Positions 1 to 8,188 of a DNA stretch of 64,000 nt are shown here, one piece after another. Position numbers and translations under genes: made by a program. How positions within the stretch are numbered: the first letter of the stretch is position 1; each line of letters begins with the position of its first letter. The DNA comes from Nitriliruptoraceae bacterium. GTDB taxonomy: Bacteria; Actinomycetota; Nitriliruptoria; Nitriliruptorales; Nitriliruptoraceae. The stretch lies in assembly GCA_003565155.1 (NCBI GenBank), contig PXDB01000101.1:34158-98157 (forward strand), read 5' to 3'. Under the pieces are notes generated by a model, which saw only the letters and a list, made by a program, of their open reading frames with translations, made no database searches and was not told the origin of the DNA.

Positions 1-1080
1 TCGGGCGTACCCGGCGCCGAGCTCGGCGGCGGCCTGCCGGGTGCTGCGGCCCGCGAGGCGCACCACGTCGGCCACCTCGTAGTTGCTCAGGCCCCGGGCG
101 ACCACCGTGCCCTGCGGGTCCACCACCTCGACGGCGTCGCCGACCCCGAACCGACCGTCCGCCCGCACCACGCCCACGGCGAGCAGGGACACGCCCCGGG
201 AACGCAACGCCTCCGCCGCCCCCGCGTCGACATGGATGCGGCCGTGGACCCGCAGCGCGTAGCCGATCCACAACCGCCGGGCCTCGACCCGGTGCGGGGC
301 GGCGACGAACCAGGTCCCGACCTCCTGGCCACCGAGCACCTCGGCGAGCACCCCGGGACGGCGGGCGTCGGCGACGACCGCGTGGGCGGCGGACGCGGCG
401 GCCACCCGGGCGGAGCCGACCTTGGTGCGCATGCCGCCCGAGCCGACGTAGGAGCCCACCCCGCCGATGCGCGCGAGGTCGAGCTCGCCGACATCGTCCA
501 CGCGGCGGATCAGCTGCGCACCGGCGTCACGGGGATCGCGGTCGTACAAGCCCGCGACATCGGAGAGCAGCACCAGCAGGTCGGCATCCAGCATCGAGGT
601 GACCAGGGCCGCGAGGTGGTCGTTGTCGCCGTAGGCCAACTCGTCGGTGGCCACGGCATCGTTCTCGTTGACGATCGGCAGGACCCCGATCTCCAGCAGC
701 CGGTGCAGCGCGGTGCGGGCGTTGAGGTAACGGCCCCGGTGGATGAAGTCGTCCTGGCTGAGCAGGATCTGCGCAGCCGCTGCACCGTGGCCGGCGAGCA
801 CGCGCTGGTAGGCCTGGATCAGCTCCCCCTGGCCGACGGCCGCGGCCGCCTGCAGGGTGGGCAGGTCGAGGGGGCGGCGCTGGAGCCCGAGCAGGCCCAT
901 GCCGGCGGCGACGGCGCCGGAGGACACCAGGACCACCCGGGTACCCCCCTGGCGCGCCGCCACGACCTGCTCGGTGAGCGCAGTGACCTGCGTCTGGTCC
1001 AGCCGGCCGTCCGGTCCGCGCAGGCTGGAGGAACCCACCTTCACCACGGCCAGGGAGGGCAGCGGGAACCGCCCGCTCAC
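1..1080 (-). CDS. proB: glutamate 5-kinase (3' end cut by window edge)
   Basis: Glutamate 5-kinase phosphorylates glutamate to glutamyl-5-phosphate, the first step of proline synthesis in the cytoplasm. The reading frame starts with GTG at 1080 and its start overlaps the obg stop codon in a GTGA, so the two genes are translationally coupled. The N-terminus reads VVKVGSSSLRGPDG (amino-acid kinase nucleotide site), then VLVSSGAVAAGMGLLG, QILLSQDDF, IVNENDAVATDE and GVGSYVGSGGMRTKV, all kinase-fold landmarks. A PUA domain follows (about residues 270-355: IHVDAGAAEALRSRGVSLLAVGV). 360 codons are visible, close to the family length, so only a few C-terminal residues are missing. No proA is visible because the window ends. 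Confidence 0.95.
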   Translation of the reverse strand, partial: MSGRFPLPSLAVVKVGSSSLRGPDGRLDQTQVTALTEQVVAARQGGTRVVLVSSGAVAAGMGLLGLQRRPLDLPTLQAAAAVGQGELIQAYQRVLAGHGAAAAQILLSQDDFIHRGRYLNARTALHRLLEIGVLPIVNENDAVATDELAYGDNDHLAALVTSMLDADLLVLLSDVAGLYDRDPRDAGAQLIRRVDDVGELDLARIGGVGSYVGSGGMRTKVGSARVAAASAAHAVVADARRPGVLAEVLGGQEVGTWFVAAPHRVEARRLWIGYALRVHGRIHVDAGAAEALRSRGVSLLAVGVVRADGRFGVGDAVEVVDPQGTVVARGLSNYEVADVVRLAGRSTRQAAAELGAGYAR

Positions 1081-2522
1081 GGCGCCGGCTCCCCGTCCTG
1101 CACGGCCGCCCCGCCGTCCCCTGCCGGCGCGTCACCCTGCACCTCGACGTCCGCCTCACCGGCCAGCACGGCCGCACGCTCGTCGGCGGGGAGGTCGTCG
1201 AGCTCCGGATCGAAGGTGAACACCGCGTCGGCGATGACCACGTCGTCGCCGCTGCGGGCACCGGCGGCGATCAACGCCTTCTCCACCCCGGCCCGACGCA
1301 TCCGGCCCTGGAGGTAGCGCACGGCACCCCGGTCCTCCAGCGGCAGCATCTGCACCCACCGCTCCACCCGACGACCGACCACGTGGTAGGCGCCGTCCCC
1401 GCCGCGCTGTACCGTGAAGTCCGGGCCTGCGGGGGCCAGCTCCAGCACGACCTCCTCCTCGTCGTGCGCCTCGGTGCGCAGCCCGACGCGGGCCCGTTCC
1501 TCGGCCACGAGCGCACCGAGCGTGAACCGCAGGGTGTCGAGGCCTGCACCCGTCGCCGCGGAGATCTCCAGCACCTGGTCACCGGCGGCGGCCAGCCGGT
1601 CAGCCACCAGCTCGGCCATCGCCTGCCCGTCGGGCAGATCCAGCTTGTTCAGCACCACCAGCTGCGGCCGTTCCAGCAGCGAGGGGTCGTGGCGTTCCAA
1701 CTCCCGACGCAGGGCCGCGAGGTCGGCCTCCGGGTCCCGGTCGGGGTCCATCGGTGCAGCGTCGAGGACGTGCAGCAGGACCAGGCAGCGCTCGATGTGG
1801 CGCAGGAACCGGGTGCCGAGCCCCCGGCCCTCGGCGGCACCCTCGATCAGGCCGGGCACGTCGGCCAGGACCACGTCGATGGGGGTGCCCTCGGGCGTGT
1901 CCCCGGCGCGCATGACGCCGAGGTGCGGCGTGAGGGTGGTGAAGGGCCAGGCCTCGATCCGCGGCCGGGCCGCGGACAGGCGCGCCACCAGGGAGGACTT
2001 CCCCACGGAGGGGTAGCCCACCAGACCGACGTCAGCGAGGAGCTTGAGCTCGAGGCGCAGGGACGTCTCGTCGACCCGTTCCCCCCGCTCACGGAAGCGC
2101 GGGAGCCGACGGTGCCGGTTGGCGAAGGCGGCGTTGCCCCGGCCACCCCGACCACCGGAGGACACCACGGCCCGCTGGCCGTGCGCCACCAGATCAGCGA
2201 GGACGGTGTCGGCGTCCCGGGCGCGGACCACCGTGCCGACGGGCACGGCGATGACCTCGTCACGGCCCCGCTCACCGGTGCGCTGCATGCCCGAGCCGTG
2301 CCCTCCGTCGCCGCCGCGGCGGTGCGGGGCACGGCGCAGGTCCAGCAGCGAGGTCACGTTGCGGTCAGCGACCAGCACCACGTCGCCGCCCGGCCCGCCA
2401 TCACCGCCGTCCGGCCCTCCCCGGGGGACGTGGGCCTCACGCCGGAAGGAGACCGACCCGTCCCCACCGTCACCGCCGCGCACGTGGATCGTGCACTCGT
2501 CGATGAAGCTGGCGGCCTCCAC
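1077..2522 (-). CDS. obg: GTPase Obg/CgtA, ribosome assembly
   Basis: Essential GTPase that binds the 50S subunit and links ribosome assembly to growth. GTG at 2522 is chosen because CGGAGG lies just upstream and the protein then begins with the family N-terminus (FIDECTIHVRGGDGG). The glycine-rich Obg fold spans residues 1-160; the G domain has a P-loop GYPSVGKS (169-176), DVPG (221-224), NKLD (292-295) and SAAT (321-324). A C-terminal OCT domain (about 360-440) is present, as in actinobacterial and Bacillus Obg. The frame is open for 22 codons further upstream, but those residues do not resemble the family. The rpmA-obg gap contains a strong hairpin, so obg may be partly uncoupled from rplU-rpmA. 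Confidence 0.96.
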   Translation of the reverse strand: MEAASFIDECTIHVRGGDGGDGSVSFRREAHVPRGGPDGGDGGPGGDVVLVADRNVTSLLDLRRAPHRRGGDGGHGSGMQRTGERGRDEVIAVPVGTVVRARDADTVLADLVAHGQRAVVSSGGRGGRGNAAFANRHRRLPRFRERGERVDETSLRLELKLLADVGLVGYPSVGKSSLVARLSAARPRIEAWPFTTLTPHLGVMRAGDTPEGTPIDVVLADVPGLIEGAAEGRGLGTRFLRHIERCLVLLHVLDAAPMDPDRDPEADLAALRRELERHDPSLLERPQLVVLNKLDLPDGQAMAELVADRLAAAGDQVLEISAATGAGLDTLRFTLGALVAEERARVGLRTEAHDEEEVVLELAPAGPDFTVQRGGDGAYHVVGRRVERWVQMLPLEDRGAVRYLQGRMRRAGVEKALIAAGARSGDDVVIADAVFTFDPELDDLPADERAAVLAGEADVEVQGDAPAGDGGAAVQDGEPAP

Positions 2523-2580
2523 GTTGCCTCCGGGTGGGCTGAGAAGGTGGGGGACGTGCAACGGGACCACGGTGGCGACG

Positions 2581-2622
2581 GCATGCACGAGGGCGGCCGC
2601 AGCGGGCCGCCCTCATGCATGC
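2581..2622 (-). terminator. strong stem-loop after rpmA
   Basis: Two 18-nt arms (2581-2598 and 2605-2622) flank a 6-nt loop. They pair perfectly except at one position, which is C-A if transcribed rightward but a U-G wobble in leftward RNA. The stem therefore suits transcription from rplU-rpmA. It lies 16 nt after the rpmA stop. No U-tract follows, as is common in high-GC actinobacteria; read-through into obg is possible. Confidence 0.8.
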
Positions 2623-2637
2623 TGTCGTGCGGCCGGT

Positions 2638-2895
2638 TCAGACCTCGGCCGGGTCCACGTGGGCCGTGGTACGCGCACGGGTCTTGTGGAAGCGCACCGA
2701 GCCGTCCACGAGGGCGAACAGGGTGTCGTCGCCGCCGCGGCCGACGTTGACGCCCGGGTGGACCTTGGTGCCCCGCTGGCGAACGATGATGCTGCCGGCG
2801 GTGACGCGCTCACCGCCGAAGCGCTTCACGCCGAGTCGCTTGGCGTTGGAGTCGCGGCCGTTGTTGGAGGAGCCGCCGCCCTTCTTGGTCGACAT
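2638..2895 (-). CDS. rpmA: 50S ribosomal protein L27
   Basis: Structural protein at the peptidyl-transferase centre of the 50S subunit. ATG at 2895 gives 85 residues starting [20 protein letters not shown] and continuing [20 protein letters not shown], the classic L27 signature. The N-terminus lacks the cleaved leader seen in Firmicutes. It begins one nucleotide after the rplU stop, so the two are cotranscribed. The long-frame extension upstream of this ATG overlaps rplU and is not real. Confidence 0.98.
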   Translation of the reverse strand: MSTKKGGGSSNNGRDSNAKRLGVKRFGGERVTAGSIIVRQRGTKVHPGVNVGRGGDDTLFALVDGSVRFHKTRARTTAHVDPAEV

Positions 2896-2896
2896 G

Positions 2897-3199
2897 TCAG
2901 ATCCCCTCGATCCGGATGGTGGTGTGCTGTTGACGGTGACCGCGACGCTTGCGCTGCCGGGACTTGTTCTTGTAGGTGAAGACCCGGATGCGGTCGCCAC
3001 GGTCATGACCGGTGATGGTCGCGTCCACGCTGCGGCCGGCGAGGTCCTTCCCGGCGGTGACGGCGCCGGTGTCGTCGACCACCATCACCGGGGTGAGGGT
3101 GACGGTGTCGCCGACCGCACCGGCGAGCTTCTCCACGGTGAGTTGCTGGCCGGGCTCGACCCGGTACTGCTTCCCACCCGTTGCGATGACCGCGTACAC
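2897..3199 (-). CDS. rplU: 50S ribosomal protein L21
   Basis: Structural 50S protein that binds 23S rRNA. GTG at 3199 is preceded by CAGGAG at suitable spacing and gives 100 residues: [18 protein letters not shown], then a C-terminal signature with [16 protein letters not shown]. It is first gene of the rplU-rpmA-obg-proB unit; its promoter should lie in the 340 bp upstream, which also holds the start region of the divergent Suc/Fer gene. Confidence 0.98.
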   Translation of the reverse strand: MYAVIATGGKQYRVEPGQQLTVEKLAGAVGDTVTLTPVMVVDDTGAVTAGKDLAGRSVDATITGHDRGDRIRVFTYKNKSRQRKRRGHRQQHTTIRIEGI

Positions 3200-3542
3200 G
3201 GCAACTCCTGTCGTCCTGTGGCGCGCCGCTTCGGGACCGTCCCCCGCGTGGCTCGCGGTACGTGGTGGTGCGGAGCGTGGCGGCATCCCGGTGACCGCGT
3301 GGCTGCGGGGGGCGCCGGTACCAGCTCCGGTCCGCGACGCTCCACCGGGAACGTGACGGAAGGGGGCGGGACAGGTCGGTGCGACGTCGTGCTGATCGAG
3401 CGATGTCGGCGCAGCACGAACGCCCACACCGATGACGCTGGGACGGAACGGTACCGGCACGCGCGGTGACCGGTCAACCGGGGCCGGCTTCCCGTCACGG
3501 CCGGGGCCTGGCACCCTCGCGCCACGCCGTCGGAGGGTCGAG
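3200..3542. promoter_or_regulatory. divergent intergenic region rplU / Suc-Fer gene
   Basis: 343 bp with no convincing gene; reading frames across it have no family resemblance. It must carry the rplU operon promoter (leftward) and that of the ferredoxin-like gene (rightward). A TACCGT hexamer inside the palindrome GGTACCGGCAC near 3450-3460 could serve as a -10 for leftward transcription, giving a leader of about 250 nt before rplU. I see no riboswitch that I can name. Confidence 0.4.
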
Positions 3543-4454
3543 GTGTCCGCACCGAACTGCAGTGGTCAGGCCCGCGCGCTCGCGGAGCCGATGCCGGGTA
3601 CCGCGAGCCCTGCCCGCGGCTACCTCCTCATCGAGCAGCCGGGGAGCTGGGGCCGCAAGGCGGTCACCGAGTCCGACCTCGACCCCTCGCTCGGTGGCCG
3701 CCTCGAGGAGCGGGCCGCCGGGGCGGGCGTGAAGGTGCTGCTCACCCGCAGGCCGGGATCCCACCCCCGACAGCGGCAGGTGCGCCACCGCATCGCTCTG
3801 GTCCACACCGGCCCGCGTCCCTGGATGGAGACGTGCGAGCTGGGATCGGACGCCCTGGCCGAGGTGGATCCGACGGTGTGCGCGGCGCCGGACCCCCCGG
3901 GGCGCGGCCACCGCGACGACCGACCACGCTGGTTGGTGTGCACCCACGCCAGACGTGATCGTTGCTGCGCGACCCTGGGGCGCCCCATCGCGGACACCCT
4001 GGCCGCGCTGCACCCCGAGGCCACCTGGGAGGTCAGCCACCTCGGCGGTCACCGCTTCGCCGGCACCATGCTGGTGCTTCCCCACGGCCTGGTCTACGGC
4101 CGGCTCGACGTCGCCGGCGCCACCGAGGTGGTCAACCGCCACCTCGCCGGCCGTATCGACCTGTCGCGTCTCCGGGGCCACGCCCACCGCAGCCGTCTCG
4201 CCCAGCTCGCCGAGGTCGCGGCCCGACGCCACCTCGGCGTGGACGCGATCGGCGCCGTCACGGTCACCGACGAGCCGGCCCAGGGCCCGCAGGTGGACGG
4301 CCAGCCCGTGCAGCTCGCGCTCATGGTGGCCGGCCGGCAGGTCCAGGTCACCATCGCCGCGCACCGCGACGAACGGGCGCGGCAGCTGTCCTGTGACGGG
4401 GAGCTGGAGTCCCCGGTACAGCTGGCGGTCACGGGCGTCGAGGTGGTCGGCTGA
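3543..4454 (+). CDS. sucrase/ferredoxin-like (Suc_Fer) family protein
   Basis: Thioredoxin-fold protein of the Suc_Fer-like family, whose members bind a [2Fe-2S] cluster or act as unassigned redox proteins. GTG at 3543 is chosen for the GGAGG seven bases upstream. The 303-residue protein has the family core WLVCTHARRDRCC (C-x8-C-C cysteine cluster, around residues 133-143), followed by WEVSHLGGHRFAGTMLVLPHGLVYGRL, a hallmark of the family. It faces the rplU operon divergently and converges on the aldehyde dehydrogenase gene 26 bp away. Physiological substrate unknown. Confidence 0.85.
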   Translation: MSAPNCSGQARALAEPMPGTASPARGYLLIEQPGSWGRKAVTESDLDPSLGGRLEERAAGAGVKVLLTRRPGSHPRQRQVRHRIALVHTGPRPWMETCELGSDALAEVDPTVCAAPDPPGRGHRDDRPRWLVCTHARRDRCCATLGRPIADTLAALHPEATWEVSHLGGHRFAGTMLVLPHGLVYGRLDVAGATEVVNRHLAGRIDLSRLRGHAHRSRLAQLAEVAARRHLGVDAIGAVTVTDEPAQGPQVDGQPVQLALMVAGRQVQVTIAAHRDERARQLSCDGELESPVQLAVTGVEVVG

Positions 4455-4480
4455 CGCGCCCGCGGCACGGGGGACAGGTG

Positions 4481-6244
4481 TCAGCCGCGCAGCGCGTGCC
4501 AGGCCATCGTCGCCAGGGTGCGGGGCTGCAACCCGAGGGTCAGATCGGCCAGCCGAGGGGAGAGCCGGTCCATCCGGGAGTGGGTGTGCAACCAGGGTGG
4601 GGTCAGCGGCGGACGCCACGGCCCCCGGATCACGGTCTTCTCCACGTCCTCGAGCAGGAAGGTGTTGTGGGCGGTGCCGCTGCCGGACTGGATGTCGGTG
4701 AGCTCGTTGCCGGCGTAGGCACCCCAGGGGGTGGACACGAACAGGAAGTTGATCCCGGCCCACAGGTTCACGCCCACGGACCCGTAGTGCAGCTGCTCGA
4801 CGGCCCGCTCCACCGCTGCCGCGACCTCCGGGTCCGCCAGCGAGCGGGGGTGCACCAGCAGCGTGGCGGAGAGGTTCCCCCACAGCTGGTCGTTGCACAG
4901 CCGCACCGCCTCCTCGATGAACGCCGGCACGGAGCGGGGGGTGTCGAGCGCGGTCTCGCTGATCACCCCGCAGAAGGACTCGGTGGTGAACACCACGTCG
5001 TCGGTGGCGTCGGGATCGACGTCAGGGATCAGGGTGAAGGGCAGGCCGCCCTCCACCGCGGCGCCGAGCTGTTCCGCCTGGCGGTGGGCGGAGACGAACA
5101 GCTCGTAGCGGTCCTCGGCACCCGGGTAGTAGAAGCGTCGGGGGGTGGCCCGGCGGAGCGAGTCGCGGACCGCGTCGAGCAGATCCGGGCGCTTCGCCCA
5201 GGACCGGTGCTGGATGATGACGTCGCCGGCGACGCAGTTGAAGCCGGCGTTGTTGACCAGCATCGACGCGATGTGGTCGCCCTGGAAGGCGAGGTCTCTG
5301 TCGGTCCACGGCCCGGGCACCACGATGACCGGGCTCACGTCCCCGAGTTCGGAGGTGATGGGCACCTCGATACGCGGTCGGCCCTCTGCGCGGCGCTGGA
5401 TGGCCTCCTCACCGGTCCCGAACACGATCGCGTCGTGGGTGCGGTCGGAGCCGGTGATGTGGATCCCGGCGATATCGGGGTGCTCGGTGAGCATCCGACC
5501 GACCGCAGCGCCACCGTGGATGATGCGCACCAGGTCCGCCTCGATGAGCGGCGCGAAGGCGGCCGCGATGTGGGGACCGAGGTGGGCGTTGACCGGGTTC
5601 ATCTTCAGCGCCACGACCCGGTCGAGGGCGAAGAGCTGGTAGAGCGCGTCCATCGGGCCGATGGAGGACACGTTGCCGGCACCGAGCACCACGGCGACAC
5701 CCGGCTCGCGGACGTGATCGATGCGGTAGCTGCGGCCCATCCGCTCGCGGGCCTGGTCGAGGGTGACCCCGGGGGTCAGCCACGCCTCGGCGGTCAGCCC
5801 ACTGTGCACCACCCGGTCGAGGCGGTCACCCGGTACCACGTCCACCACCACCCGGGCGCCCTCGGTCCGCATGGCCGGTGGCTGGGGTCGACCGGTGGCG
5901 GCGATGTCGGTCAGGGTGGCGTGCAGCAACTGCAGGTTGCGGAGCACGAAGTAGGGGCCGGTGCCCCAGTCCTCACCGCTGAGCTCGCTGTCCGGGTCGA
6001 TGCCCTTCGCCTCTGCGGCGCTGCGGGCCCACCCGGCGCCCGCGGCGTGGGTGGTGCGCTGGAGCTGCTCGAGGAGGGCGAGCCGCTCGGTGATGGTGGT
6101 GGCACACCACCCGGGCGCGCTCGCGGTCAGCGTCGCGACCGCCTGGTCCACCTCGGCGGTGGTGGCATCCCGTTGCGGTGTCCCGACGGTCGCCGCTGTC
6201 GGCGATCCGGCGCCCCCTGGCTCGAGCGGCGTGGTTGCGGTCAC
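4481..6244 (-). CDS. aldehyde dehydrogenase superfamily protein
   Basis: NAD(P)-dependent aldehyde dehydrogenase-like enzyme. GTG at 6244 has AGGGGAGG six bases upstream and gives 587 residues; the frame is open further upstream without support. Catalytic residues appear intact: general-base region SELGDVSPVIVVPG and nucleophile region NNAGFNCVAGDV. The cofactor region includes GAGNVSSIGPMDALYQLFA and ALKMNPVNAHLGP. It is about 90 residues longer than a typical enzyme, with extra sequence before the NAD fold and a C-terminal extension after GSGTAHNTFLLEDVEKTV. This resembles a divergent actinobacterial subfamily rather than a named catabolic enzyme, so the substrate cannot be stated. Confidence 0.85.
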   Translation of the reverse strand: MTATTPLEPGGAGSPTAATVGTPQRDATTAEVDQAVATLTASAPGWCATTITERLALLEQLQRTTHAAGAGWARSAAEAKGIDPDSELSGEDWGTGPYFVLRNLQLLHATLTDIAATGRPQPPAMRTEGARVVVDVVPGDRLDRVVHSGLTAEAWLTPGVTLDQARERMGRSYRIDHVREPGVAVVLGAGNVSSIGPMDALYQLFALDRVVALKMNPVNAHLGPHIAAAFAPLIEADLVRIIHGGAAVGRMLTEHPDIAGIHITGSDRTHDAIVFGTGEEAIQRRAEGRPRIEVPITSELGDVSPVIVVPGPWTDRDLAFQGDHIASMLVNNAGFNCVAGDVIIQHRSWAKRPDLLDAVRDSLRRATPRRFYYPGAEDRYELFVSAHRQAEQLGAAVEGGLPFTLIPDVDPDATDDVVFTTESFCGVISETALDTPRSVPAFIEEAVRLCNDQLWGNLSATLLVHPRSLADPEVAAAVERAVEQLHYGSVGVNLWAGINFLFVSTPWGAYAGNELTDIQSGSGTAHNTFLLEDVEKTVIRGPWRPPLTPPWLHTHSRMDRLSPRLADLTLGLQPRTLATMAWHALRG

Positions 6245-6352
6245 CGGCCACCTCCCCTGTCCGGGGGCATCGTACGTCGCGTCCGCGCTGCGGCGGTAGC
6301 CGGGGACGCAGCCGGACACCGCACCGTCGTGGTCGGGGCGGCCTGCCGCCGC

Positions 6353-8188
6353 TCACGAAGCAGTGCCCACCCCGCTCACCCCGCGGGTCCAGCTGGCATG
6401 GAGCCGGCCGTACACCCCGCCCTCAGCGACGAGATCGTGGTGGTGGCCGCGCTGGACGAGCACGCCCTGGTCGAAGACCAGCACCTCGTCGGCGGCCTCC
6501 GCGGTGGAGAGCCGGTGGGCGATGGTCACCGTGGTCCGCCCCGAGGTGAGCCCCACCAGGGCGCGCTGGGTGCGGACCTCCGTGGCCGGGTCCACCGCCG
6601 AGGTGGCCTCGTCCAGCACCAGCAGGTCCGGGTTGGCCACGTAGGCGCGGGCCAGCGCCACCAGCTGCCGCTCCCCCGCTGACAGCGAGTCGCCGCGCTC
6701 GCCGACACGGGTGTCGAGGTGATCGGGGAGCTCCTCGACCCACTGGTCGAGGCCGAGCTCCAGCATCGCCAGGGCGAGGTCGTCGTCGCTGATCCCGCTG
6801 CGTCCCATCCGGATGTTGTCCGCGATGGTGCCGTCGAACAGGGCCCCGTCCTGGGGCACCATCACCACCCGGCGCCTGAGGGAGTCGAAGCGCACCTCAT
6901 CCACGGGGACGCCCCCGAGCAGCACCCGGCCCTCGAACGGGTCCATCAGCCGGGTGAGCAGCTTGGCGAAGGTGGTCTTCCCGGACCCGGTCTCGCCCAC
7001 CACCGCGACCCGGGTCCGCGGGGCGATCTCCACATCGACGTCGTCGAGCACCACCGGACCGGTCGCCTCCCGCGAGACCTCACCGGGACGTGGGTAGCGG
7101 AAGGACACCTGCGAGAAGCGGATGCCGAGCGGGCCCGGCGGCAGCGCACGACCGTCCTCCCCGGGATCCGCCACGTCCGGCTCGAGGTCGAGCACGTCGA
7201 GGACGCGACGCCACCCAGCCACGGCGGTCTGGCCCTCGTTGATCACCTCGGCGGCGATCAGGACGGGGTCGATGAACAGGGTGATGAGGAACAGGAACGC
7301 CAGGACCGTGCCCACGGTCACCTGGTCGTCCACCCCGAGCAGCACGCCACCCACCACCGCGGCGGCGGTGGCCACGGCCCCGAAGACCTCACCGGTGCCG
7401 GAGAACAGCGACGAGTAGCCGCCCGCCCTCACCGCGGCCCTGCGGTGGTCCTCGATGGCGCTGTCGAGCCGGTCCTGGGTGCGCTGCTCGATGCCGTAGG
7501 CCCGCACGACGGGGGCACCCACCACGGTCTCCGCCAGCACCCCGAGCATGGCCCCGACCCGCTCGCGCACGATCATGTAGGCCACGGTGAGGCGGCGCTG
7601 GAACCAGCGTGCCCCCAGCATGAAGGGCACGAACACCACCAGCACGATCAGCGTCAGGCGCCAGGAGTAGACGAACATCACCAGCGTGGCGACGGTGAGC
7701 TGGCCGGTGGCGGTGATCAGGTTCAGACCGGCCCACTGCATGAAGCGGCTGATCTCGTCGATGTCGGAGGTGACCCGCGAGACCAGGGACCCGCGCTGCT
7801 GGGTGGCCTGGTGCAGCATCGACAGGTCGTGGATGTGCCGGAAGGCCCGTACCCGCAGGCTGGACAGGGCGGTCTCGACCACCGCTGCCAGGCGGTAGTT
7901 CATCGCCCCGCTGGCCAGGGCGGTGATGAGCACGGCCACTCCGGCGGCGGCCACGACGGTGATGACCGCGCGGATGTCCAGCCCGGCGCCCCCCTCCAGG
8001 CCGTCGTCGATGGTGCGTTGCACGGCGATGGGCACGATCGCGCGCCCGGCGGTCGCCAACAGCGCCAGCAGCATCGTGACCGTCAGGCCGACCCGCAGCT
8101 CCGGGGACAGCGCCAGGCCCCGCCGCAGGGTCCGCCACGCCCCGTCGGGACCGGGCGCAGCGCCCACCGGTGCGGTGGTCGCGCTCAT
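6353..8188 (-). CDS. ABC exporter half-transporter, second subunit
   Basis: Fused transmembrane-ATPase half-transporter (611 aa) of the multidrug/lipid exporter type. Six membrane helices lie in about residues 30-320. The nucleotide-binding domain has Walker A GETGSGKTT, a slightly altered signature LSAGERQ, a canonical Walker B LLVLDEATSAVDP with catalytic Glu, and the H-switch TIAHRLST. The ATG at 8188 overlaps the TGA of the upstream half-transporter (ATGA), showing coupled synthesis and a heterodimer. In the pair, this subunit supplies the intact Walker B, while its signature would face the partner's degenerate site. Transported substrate unknown. Confidence 0.93.
   Translation of the reverse strand: MSATTAPVGAAPGPDGAWRTLRRGLALSPELRVGLTVTMLLALLATAGRAIVPIAVQRTIDDGLEGGAGLDIRAVITVVAAAGVAVLITALASGAMNYRLAAVVETALSSLRVRAFRHIHDLSMLHQATQQRGSLVSRVTSDIDEISRFMQWAGLNLITATGQLTVATLVMFVYSWRLTLIVLVVFVPFMLGARWFQRRLTVAYMIVRERVGAMLGVLAETVVGAPVVRAYGIEQRTQDRLDSAIEDHRRAAVRAGGYSSLFSGTGEVFGAVATAAAVVGGVLLGVDDQVTVGTVLAFLFLITLFIDPVLIAAEVINEGQTAVAGWRRVLDVLDLEPDVADPGEDGRALPPGPLGIRFSQVSFRYPRPGEVSREATGPVVLDDVDVEIAPRTRVAVVGETGSGKTTFAKLLTRLMDPFEGRVLLGGVPVDEVRFDSLRRRVVMVPQDGALFDGTIADNIRMGRSGISDDDLALAMLELGLDQWVEELPDHLDTRVGERGDSLSAGERQLVALARAYVANPDLLVLDEATSAVDPATEVRTQRALVGLTSGRTTVTIAHRLSTAEAADEVLVFDQGVLVQRGHHHDLVAEGGVYGRLHASWTRGVSGVGTAS

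Noticed and set aside
4481..6244. CoA-acylating or proline-pathway dehydrogenase (putA/proA) linked to proB
   Set aside because: It is a general aldehyde dehydrogenase with Cys and Glu in the normal places, separated from proB by obg, ribosomal genes and the Suc/Fer gene.
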